A stretch of DNA of 64,000 nucleotides from Pseudomonas aestuarii (GTDB taxonomy: Bacteria > Pseudomonadota > Gammaproteobacteria > Pseudomonadales > Pseudomonadaceae): positions 124,001-188,000 of the forward strand of contig NZ_JAQJZJ010000009.1 in assembly GCF_027988105.1 (NCBI RefSeq). Direction: 5' to 3'. The position numbers and the translations under genes are program-made. Positions 35,012 to 44,257 of this stretch are shown in pieces. The notes below the pieces were generated by a model. It made no database searches, was not told the DNA's origin, and worked only from the letters and a program-made list of their open reading frames with translations. How positions within the stretch are numbered: position 1 is the stretch's first letter; every line of letters begins with the position of its first letter.

Positions 35012-36493
35012 TTAGACGATGGACGCCAGCAGCTTTTCCCACTCTTTGTTTTCCTTCTTCGACACCCCACCGAGCAACTCGATAGCCTGACGCAGGCGGA
35101 AACGGGTGAGGTCCGGGCCGATAATTTCCATCGCATCGAGTACCGATACCGAGCTGGCCTGACCGGTTATCGCGGCGAACATCAGCGGCATGGCGTCACG
35201 TAGCTTCAACTGCAGATGCTCGACCACCGCCTGGATGCAAGCGGTAATCTTGTCCTTCTCCCACTGACGCAGCGCCTCCAGCTTCCACAGGATCAACTGC
35301 ATGACCTGACGCACCTGGTCTGGCGACAGCTTCTTGTGCTCGAACAGCTTGGCGTCGGGATTGACGCCACCGGCGAAGAAGAAACTGGCCAGCGGCGCAA
35401 TCTGACTGAAGGTCTCGACCCGCCCTTGTACGTGCGGGGCGATCTTCATCATGTAGTCCGCGTTGAATGCCCACTGCTGCGCGCCAGCGGCAAACTCCTC
35501 GACGCTCAGTTCACGCATCCACTGGCCGTTGAGCCAGGACAGCTTCTCCAGGTCGAAGATCGGCCCGCCCAGGGACACCCGCTGGATATCGAAGTGCTCG
35601 ATCATCTCGGCGAGGCTGAACTTCTCGCGCTCGTCGGGCATCGACCAGCCCATGCGCCCCAGGTAGTTGAGCATCGCCTGCGGCAGGTAGCCCATGCGCT
35701 CGTAGAAGGTGATGGAGGTCGGGTTCTTGCGCTTGGACAGCTTGCTCTTGTCCGGATTGCGCAGCAGCGGCATGTAGCACAGCTGCGGCTGTTCCCAGCC
35801 GAAGTACTCGTAAAGCAGGATCAGCTTGGGCGCCGACGGCAACCACTCTTCACCGCGCAATACATGGGTGATCCCCATCAGGTGGTCGTCGACCACGTTG
35901 GCCAGGAAGTAGGTTGGCAGGCCATCGGTCTTCATCAGCACCTGCATGTCCATGCGATCCCAAGGGATTTCGACCTCGCCGCGCAACATATCCGGGACCA
36001 CGCAGACGCCCTCGGTCGGCACCTTCATGCGCACCACGTTGGGCTCGCCAGCCGCCAGGCGCTGCTGCACTTCAGCAGCCGGCAAGTGCATGCAGTGACC
36101 GTCGTAACGCGGCGTCTGCTTGGCTTCCATCTGCTCGGCGCGCACCTTGTCCAGGCGCTCGGCGCTGCAGAAACAGTGGAAGGCATGTCCCTTGTCCACC
36201 AGCTCGGCGCTGTACTTCTGGTAGATAGGCCCACGCTCGCTCTGCCGATACGGGCCGTGCGGGCCGCCGACATCCGGGCCTTCGCTCCATTCGATACCGA
36301 GCCAGCGCAGGGCATCATAAATCTGCTGCTCCGACTCGCGGGTCGAACGCACCTGATCGGTGTCCTCGATACGCAAAATGAACTCGCCACCGTGCTGACG
36401 GGCAAAGCACAGGTTGAACAAGGCGATATAGGCAGTGCCTACATGCGGATCGCCGGTGGGCGATGGCGCGATACGGGTGCGGACGGTGGTCAT
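35012..36493 (-). CDS. gltX: Glutamyl-tRNA synthetase
   Basis: This 493-residue class I synthetase charges tRNA-Glu. The HIGH-type motif is PSPTGDPHVGTAYIA and the KMSKS-type motif is LSKRKNPTS. The N-terminus MTTVRTRIAPSPTG fixes the start at 36493. The gene sits just upstream of two tRNA-Glu genes on the same strand, so enzyme and substrate are neighbours. The tRNAs have their own promoter. Confidence 0.95.
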   Translation of the reverse strand: MTTVRTRIAPSPTGDPHVGTAYIALFNLCFARQHGGEFILRIEDTDQVRSTRESEQQIYDALRWLGIEWSEGPDVGGPHGPYRQSERGPIYQKYSAELVDKGHAFHCFCSAERLDKVRAEQMEAKQTPRYDGHCMHLPAAEVQQRLAAGEPNVVRMKVPTEGVCVVPDMLRGEVEIPWDRMDMQVLMKTDGLPTYFLANVVDDHLMGITHVLRGEEWLPSAPKLILLYEYFGWEQPQLCYMPLLRNPDKSKLSKRKNPTSITFYERMGYLPQAMLNYLGRMGWSMPDEREKFSLAEMIEHFDIQRVSLGGPIFDLEKLSWLNGQWMRELSVEEFAAGAQQWAFNADYMMKIAPHVQGRVETFSQIAPLASFFFAGGVNPDAKLFEHKKLSPDQVRQVMQLILWKLEALRQWEKDKITACIQAVVEHLQLKLRDAMPLMFAAITGQASSVSVLDAMEIIGPDLTRFRLRQAIELLGGVSKKENKEWEKLLASIV

Positions 36494-36525
36494 GGAGAGT
36501 CTCGAAGAGTTGAAGCGGAAATCGA

Positions 36526-37446
36526 TTAAGGCGCCGATATTAACAGGCCTGCCGCTGCTGGCTCCAGCCGCAGGCCATGTCCGACCGGCAAGCACGCCAT
36601 CAGGAAATCGAGAAAGGTTTTCACCTTCATCGCCTGGAACCGTCTGGAAGGATAGACCGCATAGAGTTCACCGACGGGCAGCCGAGCAGCCGGCAACAAC
36701 TGCACCAGGCGGCCAGCCTGAAGCGCCTCCTGACAGATCATGCTCGGCAGCGCGGCAATGCCGGCACCAGCCAGCACCGCCTCGCGGGCAAAGGTGATGT
36801 TGTTGCTTAACAGTACACGCTGGCAGGGAATACTCTCAGCCAGCAACGGCCAGTAACGCGACGAGTCGTGTGGCAGCAGGATAGCCCGATGATCGACTAG
36901 CTCCAGCACCGTGAGCGGCGTGCCATGGTCGACGAGATAATCTGGACTGGCGCACAGTACCCGCTCTGTTTCGAATAGCTTGCGCGCCACCAGCGTCGAG
37001 TCTTGCGGCTGGCCAACCAGGATGACGATATCCACGCCCTCCTCCACCGGGTCCACAGGCCGCGAGGTCAGTTCCACTTCCGCGCTGATCTGCGGGTACT
37101 GACGCATGAAGTTGCCCAACACCCGACCGAGAAATAGCTGACCGAACTCAATCGGCGCACTGATCCGCAACAGGCCGGACGGCGCCTGCTGCAACTGCAT
37201 CACCGCCTGCTCGGCTTCGGCGAAATCCAGCATGATCTGTCGACAACGCTCGAAATAGGCTTGACCGACCTCGGTCAGGCGCAACTTGCGCGTGGTGCGA
37301 TTGAGCAGGCGCACACCGAGTCGCTCCTCGAGCAGGGCGATGCGCCGGCTGACCGTGGACTTCTGCATGCCCAATCCCTGGGCCGCCAGGGTGAAGCTGT
37401 GGCACTCGACCACCCGGGTAAAGATCAGCGCATCATCCAGCCCCAT
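36526..37446 (-). CDS. LysR-family regulator of the adjacent efflux genes
   Basis: This 306-residue regulator has the CrgA/AaeR-like N-terminus MGLDDALIFTRVVECHSFTLAAQGLGMQKSTVSRRIALLEERLGVRLLNRTTRKLRLT and an effector domain (about 95-295). It is divergent from the EmrA/EmrB-type pair (106-bp gap), the usual layout for control of an efflux pump. An inverted repeat with a T-N11-A core overlaps the region just before its own start. Confidence 0.87.
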   Translation of the reverse strand: MGLDDALIFTRVVECHSFTLAAQGLGMQKSTVSRRIALLEERLGVRLLNRTTRKLRLTEVGQAYFERCRQIMLDFAEAEQAVMQLQQAPSGLLRISAPIEFGQLFLGRVLGNFMRQYPQISAEVELTSRPVDPVEEGVDIVILVGQPQDSTLVARKLFETERVLCASPDYLVDHGTPLTVLELVDHRAILLPHDSSRYWPLLAESIPCQRVLLSNNITFAREAVLAGAGIAALPSMICQEALQAGRLVQLLPAARLPVGELYAVYPSRRFQAMKVKTFLDFLMACLPVGHGLRLEPAAAGLLISAP

Positions 37447-37448
37447 GA

Positions 37449-37468
37449 TTGTTCCCCATAAGCAACAA
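37449..37468. promoter_or_regulatory. Candidate LysR-type box (efflux operon)
   Basis: TTGTT and AACAA are inverted 10 bp apart, and T37452-N11-A37464 fits the LysR rule. It lies immediately upstream of the LysR start in the divergent promoter region. Confidence 0.3.
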
Positions 37469-37552
37469 AGTTTCCGAAGTCTAACGGCTACAGCCAGGAA
37501 AGGAACACTGCTAGATTCGCTGATACTTTTGCCCGAGCTTCGAGCGCCTGCC

Positions 37553-38602
37553 ATGCCTGCCCAACTGCAACGTCGACTCCTTATCTTTCTGGTCGTACTC
37601 GGCCTGATCACTGCGGCCTTCTCCGCCCGCTGGCTGCTGGTCGGGCGCTACCTCGAAAGCACCGACAACGCCTATGTGCAGGGTGAAATCACCCGTGTCT
37701 CCAGCCAGCTTGGCGCACGCATCGAGCAGGTGTTGGTGGATGACAACCAGCATGTGCAGCAGGGCGAGTTGTTACTGACACTAGAAAGCGCCGACTTCGA
37801 ACTGGCGCAGCAGCGCGCTCAGGCCGTGCTCGCCACCCGCGAGGCCGAACGGCTACAGGCCCAGAGCAAACTGAGCCAGCAGGGCAGCCTGATTGCCGCC
37901 AGCCAGGCTGGCGTAACGGCCAGCCAAGCAACCCTCAGCCGCACCCAGATCGACCTGAACCGTGCGCAGACCCTGCGCAAACCCGGCTATGTCTCCGAAG
38001 AACGGGTGACCAGCCTGGCCACCGACAGCCGCATAGCGCGTTCACAGGTAAGCAAGGCGCAGGCGGACCTTGAGCTCCAGCGCCAGCAAATCAACACCCT
38101 CGACGCCGAGATCAAGCGCCTGGACGCGCAGATCGCCAGCGCCCGCGCCGACCTGGCCCAGGCTGAACTTAACCTCGCGCGCACCGAGATCCACGCCCCC
38201 ATCAGCGGCTTTATCGGCCAGCGCGCCGCCCGCAACGGCCAGGTCGTGCAGCCCGGCGCCTACCTGCTGTCACTGGTGCCCGACCAGGACATCTGGGTCC
38301 AAGCCAATTTCAAGGAGACCCAGATCGGCCGCATGCGCCCTGGACAAAGCGCCGAACTGACCTTCGACAGCTTCCCCGACACCCCCATCGAGGCCCGGGT
38401 CGACAGCCTGTTCGCCGCCTCAGGCGCCCAGTTCAGCCTGCTGCCACCGGACAACGCCACCGGCAATTTCACCAAGGTGGTGCAACGCTTCCCGATCAAA
38501 CTGACCTTCGCCGTGGACAATCCGCTCCAGGGCCTGATTCGCCCGGGCATGTCGGTAGAGGTCAAGGTCGACATCCAGGCCGACCAACAGCATGGCGGCT
38601 GA
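37553..38602 (+). CDS. Membrane-fusion protein, HlyD/EmrA family
   Basis: This 349-residue periplasmic adaptor has one N-terminal transmembrane helix (LLIFLVVLGLITAAFSARWLLVG) followed by STDNAYVQGEITRVSSQLGARI (lipoyl half-motif). A long coiled-coil hairpin (about 95-200) and NLARTEIHAPISGFIGQRAARNGQVV (second half-motif) follow. It should link the MFS pump encoded next to an outer-membrane channel. It overlaps the pump gene by 11 bases. Drug or fatty-acid export is the typical role; the substrate is not evident. Confidence 0.87.
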   Translation: MPAQLQRRLLIFLVVLGLITAAFSARWLLVGRYLESTDNAYVQGEITRVSSQLGARIEQVLVDDNQHVQQGELLLTLESADFELAQQRAQAVLATREAERLQAQSKLSQQGSLIAASQAGVTASQATLSRTQIDLNRAQTLRKPGYVSEERVTSLATDSRIARSQVSKAQADLELQRQQINTLDAEIKRLDAQIASARADLAQAELNLARTEIHAPISGFIGQRAARNGQVVQPGAYLLSLVPDQDIWVQANFKETQIGRMRPGQSAELTFDSFPDTPIEARVDSLFAASGAQFSLLPPDNATGNFTKVVQRFPIKLTFAVDNPLQGLIRPGMSVEVKVDIQADQQHGG

Positions 38603-40142
38603 TGCGCTGATTCGCCCGACTGGCGAACCCAGCCGGCGCGACTGGATTGCGGTGATGAGCGCCCTGCTCGGCGCCTTCATGGCGGTGCTGGACATCCAGA
38701 TCACCAACTCCTCGCTCAAGGATATCCAGGGCGCCTTGTCGGCCACCCTGGAGGAAGGCTCGTGGATCTCCACTTCCTACCTGGTTGCCGAAATCATCAT
38801 GATTCCGATGACCGCCTGGCTGGTCCAGCTCCTCTCTGCGCGACGCCTGGCGGTGTGGGTGTCCACGGGGTTCCTGGCGGCCTCGCTGCTCTGCTCGATG
38901 GCCTGGAGCCTGGAGAGCATGATCGTGTTCCGCGCCCTGCAGGGTTTTACCGGCGGCGCGCTGATCCCCCTGGCGTTCACCCTGATCCTGATCAAACTGC
39001 CCGAACACCATCGTGCCAAAGGCATGGCACTGTTCGCCCTGACAGCGACTTTCGCCCCGTCCATCGGCCCGACCCTGGGCGGCTGGCTGACGGAAAATTT
39101 CGGCTGGAAATACATCTTCTATATCAACGTGCTGCCTGGCCTGCTGATGATCGCCGGGCTGCTCTACGGCCTGGAAAAAAAAGCGCCGCACTGGGAACTG
39201 CTGAAAACCAGCGACTATGCCGGCATTCTCACCCTCGGCCTGGGCCTGGGTTGCCTGCAGGTGTTTCTCGAGGAAGGCCATCGCAAGGATTGGCTGGAAT
39301 CCAACCTGATCGCCGGGCTCGGCAGCATCGCAGCCATCAGCCTGGTGCTGTTCATCATCCTGCAAATATCGCGGCCCAATCCGCTGATCAACCTCGGCGT
39401 GCTGCGCGAGCGCAACTTCGGCCTGTCGAGTATCTCCAGCGTCGGCCTGGGCATGGGCCTGTACGGTTCGATCTATGTACTGCCGCTGTATCTGGCGCAG
39501 ATCCAGGGCTACAACGCCCTGCAGATCGGCGAGGTGATCATGTGGATGGGCATTCCGCAGTTGTTTCTGATTCCCCTGGTGCCACTGCTGATGAAGGTGG
39601 TGTCACCGAAGATGCTCTGTGCCCTGGGCTTCGGCCTGTTCGGCGCCGCCAGCTTCGCCTCCGGGGTGCTCAATCCGGACTTCGCCGGCGAACAGTTCAA
39701 CCATATCCAGATCATCCGCGCCCTCGGCCAGCCGCTGGTCATGGTGACCATCTCGCTGATCGCCACCGCCTACGTGCTGCCACAGGATGCCGGCTCGGCC
39801 TCGAGCCTGTTCAACATCCTGCGCAACCTCGGCGGCGCCATCGGCATCGCCCTGCTCGCGACCCTGCTCGACAGCCGCGCCAAGGTCTATTTCGACTACC
39901 TGCGCGAGGCCCTGGTGCCGAGCAACCCGCAGGTCGCCGAGCGCCTGGCGCTGCTGAGCGAAACACTCGGCAGCGAGCAGGCGGCCCTGGCCAAACTCAG
40001 CGAGATCACCCATCAGCAGGCGGCGATCATGGCCTACAACGATGCCTTCCACTGCATCGGTATCGCCCTCGCCATCAGCATACTGGCCGTGCTGCTGACC
40101 CGCCGCCTACCCGCCGGCACCACCGGTGGCGCGGTGCATTGA
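38592..40142 (+). CDS. DHA2-family MFS efflux pump, EmrB type
   Basis: This 516-residue transporter has about 14 transmembrane helices. Landmarks are MSALLGAFMAVLDIQITNSSLKDI in helix 1, the GSWISTSYLVAEIIMIP segment and the motif C-like TATFAPSIGPTLGGWL. It acts with the adaptor encoded upstream and is predicted to export toxic amphipathic compounds with proton antiport. Its stop lies 10 bases from the end of the convergent acyltransferase-fusion gene. Confidence 0.88.
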   Translation: MAADALIRPTGEPSRRDWIAVMSALLGAFMAVLDIQITNSSLKDIQGALSATLEEGSWISTSYLVAEIIMIPMTAWLVQLLSARRLAVWVSTGFLAASLLCSMAWSLESMIVFRALQGFTGGALIPLAFTLILIKLPEHHRAKGMALFALTATFAPSIGPTLGGWLTENFGWKYIFYINVLPGLLMIAGLLYGLEKKAPHWELLKTSDYAGILTLGLGLGCLQVFLEEGHRKDWLESNLIAGLGSIAAISLVLFIILQISRPNPLINLGVLRERNFGLSSISSVGLGMGLYGSIYVLPLYLAQIQGYNALQIGEVIMWMGIPQLFLIPLVPLLMKVVSPKMLCALGFGLFGAASFASGVLNPDFAGEQFNHIQIIRALGQPLVMVTISLIATAYVLPQDAGSASSLFNILRNLGGAIGIALLATLLDSRAKVYFDYLREALVPSNPQVAERLALLSETLGSEQAALAKLSEITHQQAAIMAYNDAFHCIGIALAISILAVLLTRRLPAGTTGGAVH

Positions 40143-40152
40143 TCCAAGCGGT

Positions 40153-42030
40153 TCAGCGCACAGCGCCGCGCAAGGCCGCCACCTGCGCCTGCAACAGCTG
40201 CCGATCGGCCTGTTCGGCGCCGAGTGGCGCGCCGGCCACCAACTTGATCCGCGACCACAGACGGCGGAACAGGCGCTTGTGCGGATCGCGACTGAAGACG
40301 CTGCCCCACAGGCCTTGCAGCGCCATGGGAATCACCGGCACCGGGTTTTCCGCGAGGATGCGCTCGATACCGCTCTTGAACTCGTTGATCTGGCCATCAG
40401 CGGTCAACTTGCCCTCCGGGAAGATGCACACCAACTCGCCGTTACGCAGGTATTCGGCAATCTTCTTGAACGCCGCGTCGTAGATCAGCAGATCTTCATT
40501 GCGCCCGGCAATCGGCACGGTGCCGGCGGTGCGGAAGATGAAGTTGAGCACTGGCAGGTTGTAGATCTTGTAATACATGACGAAACGCACCGGCCGGCGC
40601 ACCGCACCGCCGACCAGCAGGGCATCGACGAAGGACACGTGGTTGCACACCAGCACCGCCGGCCCTTCCTCGGGGATGGCGTCCAGCCCCTGATGCTCGA
40701 CCCGGTACATCGAGTGGCCGAGCAGCCAGATCAGGAAGCGCATGCTGAACTCGGGGACCAGCTTGAAGATGTAGCTGTTGACCGCGACATTCATCAGCGC
40801 TATCGCCAGGAACAACTGCGGAATCGACAGCTCGGCGACGCTGAGAAAGAGGATCGAGACAATCGCCGACACCACCATAAACAGCGCATTGAGGATGTTG
40901 TTCGCGGCAATCACCCGCGCCCGCTCGTGCTCCGCGGTGCGCGACTGGATCAGCGCATACAGCGGCACTATGTAGAGGCCGCCGAACAGGCCGATGCCGA
41001 GTATCGAGGACAGGACCCACCAGGCCTGGCCGTATCCCAGCACCGCCAGCCAGTCGTGGGCCTCGATGCCCTGCGGGAAGTCGCCCGAGTGCCACCAGAG
41101 CAGCACGCCGAACAGGGTCAGGCCGATCGAGCCGAAGGGCACCAGGCCGATTTCCACCTTGTGCCCGCTCATGCGCTCGCAGAGCATCGAGCCCAGCGCG
41201 ATGCCCAGCGAGAACACGGTGAGAATCAGGGTCACCACGCTCTCGTCGCCGTACAGCCACTGCTTGGCAAAGGCCGGGATCTGGGTCAGGTAGACCGCCC
41301 CGAGAAACCAGAACCAGGAGCTGCCGACCAGCGAGCGCGAGACCGACGGGCGTTGCTCGGCCAGGCCCAGGCGCATGATGCGCCAGGACTGGCGGAAGAT
41401 GTTCCAGTCCAGCGTCAGCTCCGGCAGCGCCGCATGGGCGCGGGGGATGCCGCGACTGGCCAGATAGCCCAGCACTGCCACCGTGACCACGGTACCGGCG
41501 ACCAGGCTGGCGTAGCCGCTGCTGGCCATCATGATGCCGGCGCCGATGGTGCCGGCGAGAATGGCCAGGAAGGTGCCCATCTCGACCAGGGCGTTGCCGC
41601 CGACCAACTCATCTTCCTGCAGGTGCTGCGGCAGGATCGAATACTTCACCGGGCCGAACAGCGCCGACTGGGTGCCCATGCAGAACAGCACGGCGAGCAT
41701 CAGCGGCAGGTTGCCCAGCAGCACCCCGGCGGCACCCGCCAGCATGATCAGGATCTCGGCGAACTTGATCGCCCGGATCAGGCTGTCCTTGGCGAACTTC
41801 TCACCGAACTGCCCGCCGAGGGCGGAAAACAGGAAGAACGGCAGGATGAACAGCAGCGCGCAGAGATTGACCAGCAGACTGCTGTCCGCGCTGGAGCTGA
41901 GCTTGTAGAGGATGGCGAGGATCAGCGACTGCTTGAAGATGTTGTCGTTGAAGGCGCCGAGCAACTGGGTGAGGAAAAACGGCAGGAAGCGCCTGGTACC
42001 GAGCAGGCTGAATTGCGAGTGTTGGGTCAT
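40153..42030 (-). CDS. MFS transporter fused to a 1-acylglycerol-3-phosphate acyltransferase domain
   Basis: In this 625-residue protein residues 1-420 form an MFS-like domain (RFLPFFLTQLLGAFNDNIFKQSL, as in lysophospholipid transporter LplT). Residues about 430-620 are a PlsC-type acyltransferase with NHVSFVD (the H-x4-D catalytic motif), a GTVPIAGR segment and FPEGKLT. It resembles LplT-Aas fusions but lacks the acyl-ACP synthetase module, so the acyl donor would have to come from the normal acyl-CoA or acyl-ACP pool. A role in flipping and reacylating lysophospholipids is inferred. Start at 42030 (MTQHSQFSLL) matches the family. Confidence 0.85.
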   Translation of the reverse strand: MTQHSQFSLLGTRRFLPFFLTQLLGAFNDNIFKQSLILAILYKLSSSADSSLLVNLCALLFILPFFLFSALGGQFGEKFAKDSLIRAIKFAEILIMLAGAAGVLLGNLPLMLAVLFCMGTQSALFGPVKYSILPQHLQEDELVGGNALVEMGTFLAILAGTIGAGIMMASSGYASLVAGTVVTVAVLGYLASRGIPRAHAALPELTLDWNIFRQSWRIMRLGLAEQRPSVSRSLVGSSWFWFLGAVYLTQIPAFAKQWLYGDESVVTLILTVFSLGIALGSMLCERMSGHKVEIGLVPFGSIGLTLFGVLLWWHSGDFPQGIEAHDWLAVLGYGQAWWVLSSILGIGLFGGLYIVPLYALIQSRTAEHERARVIAANNILNALFMVVSAIVSILFLSVAELSIPQLFLAIALMNVAVNSYIFKLVPEFSMRFLIWLLGHSMYRVEHQGLDAIPEEGPAVLVCNHVSFVDALLVGGAVRRPVRFVMYYKIYNLPVLNFIFRTAGTVPIAGRNEDLLIYDAAFKKIAEYLRNGELVCIFPEGKLTADGQINEFKSGIERILAENPVPVIPMALQGLWGSVFSRDPHKRLFRRLWSRIKLVAGAPLGAEQADRQLLQAQVAALRGAVR

Positions 42031-42140
42031 CGTCCATGTACCTGGCATGAGGGCCGTGCAGGGCCGGGAAATCCGCGAGCGCCTCGGCGCCGGTCCAGCA
42101 TTGGACTGCAACAGGCCCTGGCAAAGCCACAGGGAAAGAC

Positions 42141-42169
42141 GATTTTTGCCAGATTTTCGGCAAAAAATC
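42141..42169 (-). terminator. Hairpin after azlD
   Basis: GATTTTTGCC and GGCAAAAAATC form a stem around an 8-base loop immediately after the azlD stop. The arms themselves are A/T-rich. It is probably a weak terminator of azlCD and precedes the fusion gene. Confidence 0.45.
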
Positions 42170-42174
42170 CGGTC

Positions 42175-42504
42175 TCAGAGCGGCAACTGACCCAAGGCCC
42201 AGCGCAACAGGAAGAACACCAGCAGCCCACCGCCGATGGTCGCCAGCAGGTGCCGGCTGATGGCGGCGATGGCGATAGTCGCCAGCCCGGCCCACAGGTA
42301 GGCATTGTCCAGGCGCAGCGCCCAGTGCTGGCCATCCGGCAGCAGCATGCCTGGCAGCACGATGGCGGTGAGCACCGCGGTCGGCACGAAATGCAGGCCC
42401 TGGCGCACCAGCGGCGGGAAGCGCAGGTCGGGAAAGGCGAACAGGCTGTAGCGGATCGAAAAGGTGATCGCCAGCATGCCGAGGATCAACAGCCAGTTGT
42501 CCAT
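42175..42504 (-). CDS. azlD: AzlD-family branched-chain amino acid export subunit
   Basis: This 109-residue membrane protein has three to four helices (MDNWLLILGMLAITFSIRYSLFAF, FVPTAVLTAIVLPGML). It is the small partner of AzlC; together they form a LIV-E-type exporter of branched-chain amino acids or analogues. Its ATG shares one base with the azlC stop (TGATG). Confidence 0.87.
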   Translation of the reverse strand: MDNWLLILGMLAITFSIRYSLFAFPDLRFPPLVRQGLHFVPTAVLTAIVLPGMLLPDGQHWALRLDNAYLWAGLATIAIAAISRHLLATIGGGLLVFFLLRWALGQLPL

Positions 42505-43220
42505 CAGGCCAGCTCCTCCACATCCACGTCCGCTTCGTGCCGCCGCTCCAGCAGCACGCCGACGACTATGCCGCCGAACGCCGCAGCCAGCAACCCGAGT
42601 TTGTAAGGCCAGGCATGGCAAGCCAGCGCCAGCGCGCCGGCCACCAATGCTGCCGCGACCTGCGGACGAGCGCGCAACATGGGCACGGCTATGCCGATAA
42701 AGGTCGCCAGCATGGCGAAGTCCAGGCCCCAGGCTGCGAGGTTCGGCACGCGCTGGCCGAACAGCACGCCGACCAGGGTGCACAGCTGCCAGTTCAGGTA
42801 CATGGCCAGGGCCGCCCCGAGAAAATACCAGTGCTTGTGCGGCGAACCGTCCGCGTCGCTGTAGCGATTGAGCACCACCGCGTAGGCCTCGTCGGTCAGC
42901 CAGAACGCCAGCGGCATACGCCAGCGCTTGGGCAGATGGCGCACAAAGGGTTGCAGGCTGGCGCTATACAGGGCGTGGCGCAGGTTGACCACCAGGGTGG
43001 TGAGCAGCAGCACGGCCAGGCCGGTACCGGCGCCGAGCAGGCTGATGGCGATGAACTGCGCCGAGCCGGCGAACACCAGTAACGACATGCCGAGGGTCTG
43101 CCAGGGGCTCAGGCCGGCGGCCACGGCCAGGCTGCCGAAGATGATGCCGAAGGGCATGGCGCCGAGCAGCATCGGCAGCATGTCGCGGGCACCCTGGGCG
43201 AATTCGTGTCGACGGGGCAT
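42504..43220 (-). CDS. azlC: AzlC-family branched-chain amino acid permease
   Basis: This 238-residue membrane protein begins MPRRHEFAQGARDMLPMLLGAMPFGIIFGSLAVAAGLSPWQT and has the conserved FAGSAQFIAISLLGAG, NLRHALYSASL and FWLTDEAYAV segments. It is the large subunit of an AzlCD exporter. The native substrate is unproven. An AraC regulator encoded about 200 bp upstream on the same strand may control it. Confidence 0.9.
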   Translation of the reverse strand: MPRRHEFAQGARDMLPMLLGAMPFGIIFGSLAVAAGLSPWQTLGMSLLVFAGSAQFIAISLLGAGTGLAVLLLTTLVVNLRHALYSASLQPFVRHLPKRWRMPLAFWLTDEAYAVVLNRYSDADGSPHKHWYFLGAALAMYLNWQLCTLVGVLFGQRVPNLAAWGLDFAMLATFIGIAVPMLRARPQVAAALVAGALALACHAWPYKLGLLAAAFGGIVVGVLLERRHEADVDVEELA

Positions 43221-43423
43221 ACATCCTCCTTGGGCTGCCTAGGTTAGCCCGCAGTTCTAGGACAGTCTTGAACGATCTTGCGCAGCCAATGCCCGGTTCG
43301 CCAGAGTTCCGGGTAAGTACAGCGGCGCACTGCGCGCGCCTCCAGGCGGCCAATACGTGCTCATTGCCGGGATGACCTCGATATAGATACACCCGCCTGA
43401 GCAGCCGGCACGCCGTTTGACGA

Positions 43424-44254
43424 TCAGCCGGCACAGGCCTTGCGGTATTCCCCAGGACCGACACCATAGGCCTGTTTGAATTGGCGGGTCAGGTGGCTCT
43501 GGTCGGAAAAGCCCAACTGCATGGCCACGCTCAGCGGCGCGCAGCCAGTTTTCAGCAGGCCGCGCGCCCGCTCCAGGCGGCGCTGCAGCAACCAGGCATG
43601 CGGCGGCAGGCCGGTGGCGCGGCGGAACACCCGGGCGAAATGAAACGGCGAGAGGTTGACCACCGCCGCCAATTGCTCCAGCGATGGCGGCTGGGCCAGC
43701 TGGCTGCTCAGCACTTCCTTGGCCCGGGCCACGGCCCGGGGCTCGTGGCCTGGCGCGCGGCCAGCGGAAACCCGCGCATGGCGCTGGAACAACGCCAGAA
43801 TCGCCTCACGCCAGGCGGTCTGCTGCTGCAAGGCACTGGCCTGGCTGTCCAGCATCCGATGCAACCCAGCGAACATGCGGTGCAACTGCGGGTCATGCAA
43901 TACGCTATCGGCAAACGTTGGCAGGCCACCCGCGTCCAGCCCCAGTTCGGCCATCACCCCGACGACCTGGCAGGTATCCGGGTAGAAAGCGCGGTAGTGC
44001 CAACCCTGCGCGTGGGCCTTGGAGCCGGTGTGCAGCTCATCCGGGTTGATCAGCACCATGCTGCCGACCGGTGCCAGATGGTCGCTGCCGCGATGCCGAA
44101 AAAATTGCGCGCCGTGCTCGATCACCGTGAAAACGAAGCCCTCATGCACATGCGGGGTGAAGCGCTGCTCGAGGTAGTGGGCATGCAGCAGTTCGAGTCC
44201 GTGCAACTCGCGCGACGTCCAGAAGCGGGTGTGTTCAACCTCGTTCGATGGCAT
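43424..44254 (-). CDS. AraC-family transcriptional regulator
   Basis: This 276-residue regulator has an N-terminal cupin-like arabinose-binding domain (HVHEGFVFTVIEHGAQFF, INPDELHTGSKAHAQGWHYR) and two C-terminal helix-turn-helix motifs (SLEQLAAVVNLSPFHFARVFRRATGLPP, PLSVAMQLGFSDQSHLTRQFKQAYGVGPGEYRK). AraC regulators of this group often sit next to amino-acid exporters of the LysE/AzlC kind, which fits the azlCD genes downstream. It starts 3 bases after the GNAT gene. Confidence 0.87.
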   Translation of the reverse strand: MPSNEVEHTRFWTSRELHGLELLHAHYLEQRFTPHVHEGFVFTVIEHGAQFFRHRGSDHLAPVGSMVLINPDELHTGSKAHAQGWHYRAFYPDTCQVVGVMAELGLDAGGLPTFADSVLHDPQLHRMFAGLHRMLDSQASALQQQTAWREAILALFQRHARVSAGRAPGHEPRAVARAKEVLSSQLAQPPSLEQLAAVVNLSPFHFARVFRRATGLPPHAWLLQRRLERARGLLKTGCAPLSVAMQLGFSDQSHLTRQFKQAYGVGPGEYRKACAG

Positions 44255-44257
44255 GGA

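Noticed and set aside
37286..37552. 89-codon N-terminal extension of the EmrA-like protein
   Set aside because: It runs antisense through the start of the divergent LysR gene; MPAQLQRRLL at 37553 is the proper membrane-anchored start.
40126..42606. 826-codon plus-strand open frame spanning the MFS-acyltransferase gene and beyond
   Set aside because: It is rich in His/Gln/Arg with no domain and lies opposite two genuine genes; it is a GC-bias shadow.
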